The notes beneath the pieces are model-generated. The model was not told where the DNA came from. It searched no databases and was given only the letters and a program-made list of their open reading frames with translations. DNA of 6,951 nucleotides from Vibrio madracius (GTDB lineage: Bacteria > Pseudomonadota > Gammaproteobacteria > Enterobacterales > Vibrionaceae). The stretch's first letter is position 1. Every line of letters starts with the position of its first letter. Both the position numbers and the translations under genes were made by a program. The stretch covers positions 1 through 6,951 of the forward strand of contig ASHK01000669.1 in assembly GCA_000695745.1 (NCBI GenBank), in the 5' to 3' direction. Below are positions 6,214-6,951 of the stretch, in pieces.

Positions 6214-6522
6214 ATGATTAATAAGCGTTTTTTTAAAACTAAAGATGAAGTCGAAGTCACATTCGAGCTAGATGCAACTAATATTGAGAGTGCGGTGCTG
6301 GTTGCGGAATTCCATGATTGGCAGCCTATGCCCATGAAGAAAGTGGCGAAAACCAAGTCGTTCAAATACAAAACTCGTCTTCCAAAAAATGCGGAGTTTC
6401 AATTCCGCTATCTTGTGAATGACAATGACTGGGTAAACGATGCTAACGCGGATAATTATGTCCCAAATGGCTTTGGCGCAGACAACTGCATTGTCAAAAC
6501 AGAACCGCTTTGTGAAGCTTAG
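6214..6522 (+). CDS. Isoamylase early-set domain protein (CBM48-like), 102 aa
   Basis: A free-standing early-set (immunoglobulin-like) domain of the kind found at the N-terminus of glycogen-debranching and branching enzymes and in the AMPK beta subunit, where it binds alpha-glucans. Family landmarks in order are the strand VEVTFEL, the AVLVAEFHDWQPMPM motif (matching the V-L-x-G-x-F-x-x-W pattern), a KYKTRLPKNAEFQFRYLVN strand pair, the W-V-N-D turn and NGFGADNCIV near the end. The domain fills the whole protein and no catalytic domain is attached. The start at ATG 6214 is fixed by GGAG seven bases upstream (6203-6206); a longer reading from 6169 would begin inside the promoter. It is cytoplasmic, with no signal or membrane segment. 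A role in glycogen or maltodextrin metabolism is family inference; the neighbours give no support. Confidence 0.87.
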   Translation: MINKRFFKTKDEVEVTFELDATNIESAVLVAEFHDWQPMPMKKVAKTKSFKYKTRLPKNAEFQFRYLVNDNDWVNDANADNYVPNGFGADNCIVKTEPLCEA

Positions 6523-6546
6523 CTCCCCGTATCACTCATTTTGTAG

Positions 6547-6574
6547 AAAGCGAAGCGACAAGCTTCGCTTTTTT
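6547..6574 (+). terminator. Rho-independent terminator of the early-set gene
   Basis: A 10-bp stem, AAAGCGAAGC (6547-6556) with GCTTCGCTTT (6562-6571), loop GACAA, then further T residues to 6574. It lies 24 bases after the early-set stop codon and before the next gene. Confidence 0.88.
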
Positions 6575-6647
6575 ACATTCTTATCACAGCTTTTACCTTA
6601 ATTTTCCTCACAATCGGATGCAATTCACCGAAGAAAGGATTACTCTG

Positions 6648-6951
6648 TTGACTCTTTTTTTAACGGAATGCATTGGAACCATTGTGCAATCGAATCAACC
6701 CACAGACGGAGTATGCACGGCAAGAGCTTCGTCACGAAGACTAAAACGCGGCCTCGCCTTTACTGTGCCTCTCATTGCGGCGTTTCTGTTTCTTCATAGT
6801 CTGCCTAGTTCAAACCTAAATGGAACGGTAGAACTTGATCTGAATGATTCACCTATCGCCAAAGCCATCACTCCTGAGCCTATCGCTGCCGAATTGCCGC
6901 CCAAGTTTGCTTACACGGTAAAAGCTGGCGACAGTTTAAGTCAGATTTTTG
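6648..6951 (+). CDS. OapA/LysM peptidoglycan endopeptidase (MepM/Shy-like), N-terminal part only
   Basis: The first 101 codons of a gene that runs off the window. A basic cytoplasmic stretch (ASSRRLKRG) precedes one membrane helix (GLAFTVPLIAAFLFLHSL), then a linker rich in Pro, Ala and acidic residues, then FAYTVKAGDSLSQIF, the start of an OapA/LysM-type peptidoglycan-binding domain. This architecture is that of M23 endopeptidases such as E. coli MepM and the V. cholerae Shy proteins, which cut peptide cross-links to let the wall grow. The catalytic Zn domain would lie downstream, so the peptidase assignment is inferred. Start: TTG 6648 has AGGA eight bases upstream (6636-6639). An in-frame ATG at 6618 would add ten residues but has no ribosome-binding site and leaves little room for a promoter after the terminator at 6574. 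Confidence 0.78.
   Translation, partial: MTLFLTECIGTIVQSNQPTDGVCTARASSRRLKRGLAFTVPLIAAFLFLHSLPSSNLNGTVELDLNDSPIAKAITPEPIAAELPPKFAYTVKAGDSLSQIF

Noticed and set aside
1..6951. Defence system, toxin-antitoxin pair or prophage module
   Set aside because: All genes are metabolic, transport, wall or small hypothetical genes; the 62-residue protein has no partner gene next to it.

Overview
The window reads as ordinary chromosomal DNA of a marine gammaproteobacterium, most likely a Vibrio or close relative. The basis is gene content and style: a ScrB-type sucrose hydrolase, a small aromatic-ended sugar porin, a YjiH transporter-like protein, a free-standing isoamylase early-set domain and an OapA/LysM peptidase. 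Non-coding DNA is AT-rich and most genes end in strong hairpin terminators. No rRNA, tRNA, insertion sequence, CRISPR array or integron attachment site could be recognised.

Layout. 1-1248 (+): 3' part of a GH32 sucrose-6-phosphate hydrolase, broken by a one-base insertion near 714. 1256-1293: a perfect bidirectional terminator shared with a small convergent gene (1310-1498, -) of unknown function. 1499-2110: an AT-rich gene-free stretch holding a good CRP-like site, a good sigma70-like promoter about 210 bases ahead of the porin, and a spaced inverted repeat just before it. 2111-3231 (+): an outer-membrane carbohydrate porin broken by a one-base deletion near 2491, with a terminator at 3271-3296. 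3297-3750: gene-free DNA with a seven-base tandem repeat (5.6 copies of AATCACC) and several small hairpins. 3795-5163 (-): yjiH, an integral membrane protein with nucleoside-recognition/gate domains, broken by two one-base deletions (near 4890 and 3893) and followed by a UUCG-loop terminator. 5464-6090 (+): a membrane-anchored protein of unknown function. 6214-6522 (+): a 102-residue isoamylase early-set (CBM48-like) protein with its own promoter and terminator. 6648-6951 (+): the N-terminal part of an OapA/LysM peptidoglycan endopeptidase that runs off the window.

How the parts fit. The sucrose hydrolase and the porin fit together as sugar entry across the outer membrane plus breakdown of sucrose 6-phosphate inside the cell. 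The CRP-like site upstream of the porin fits catabolite control. The other genes look like independent units, each with its own promoter or terminator.

The most notable feature is four single-base indels in three otherwise clean genes. In every case both sides of the break keep a conserved protein sequence with no second lesion, and three of the four can be read as loss of one base from a short homopolymer run. Assembly or sequencing error is the simplest explanation; very recent inactivation is the alternative. I found no convincing new biological system here.
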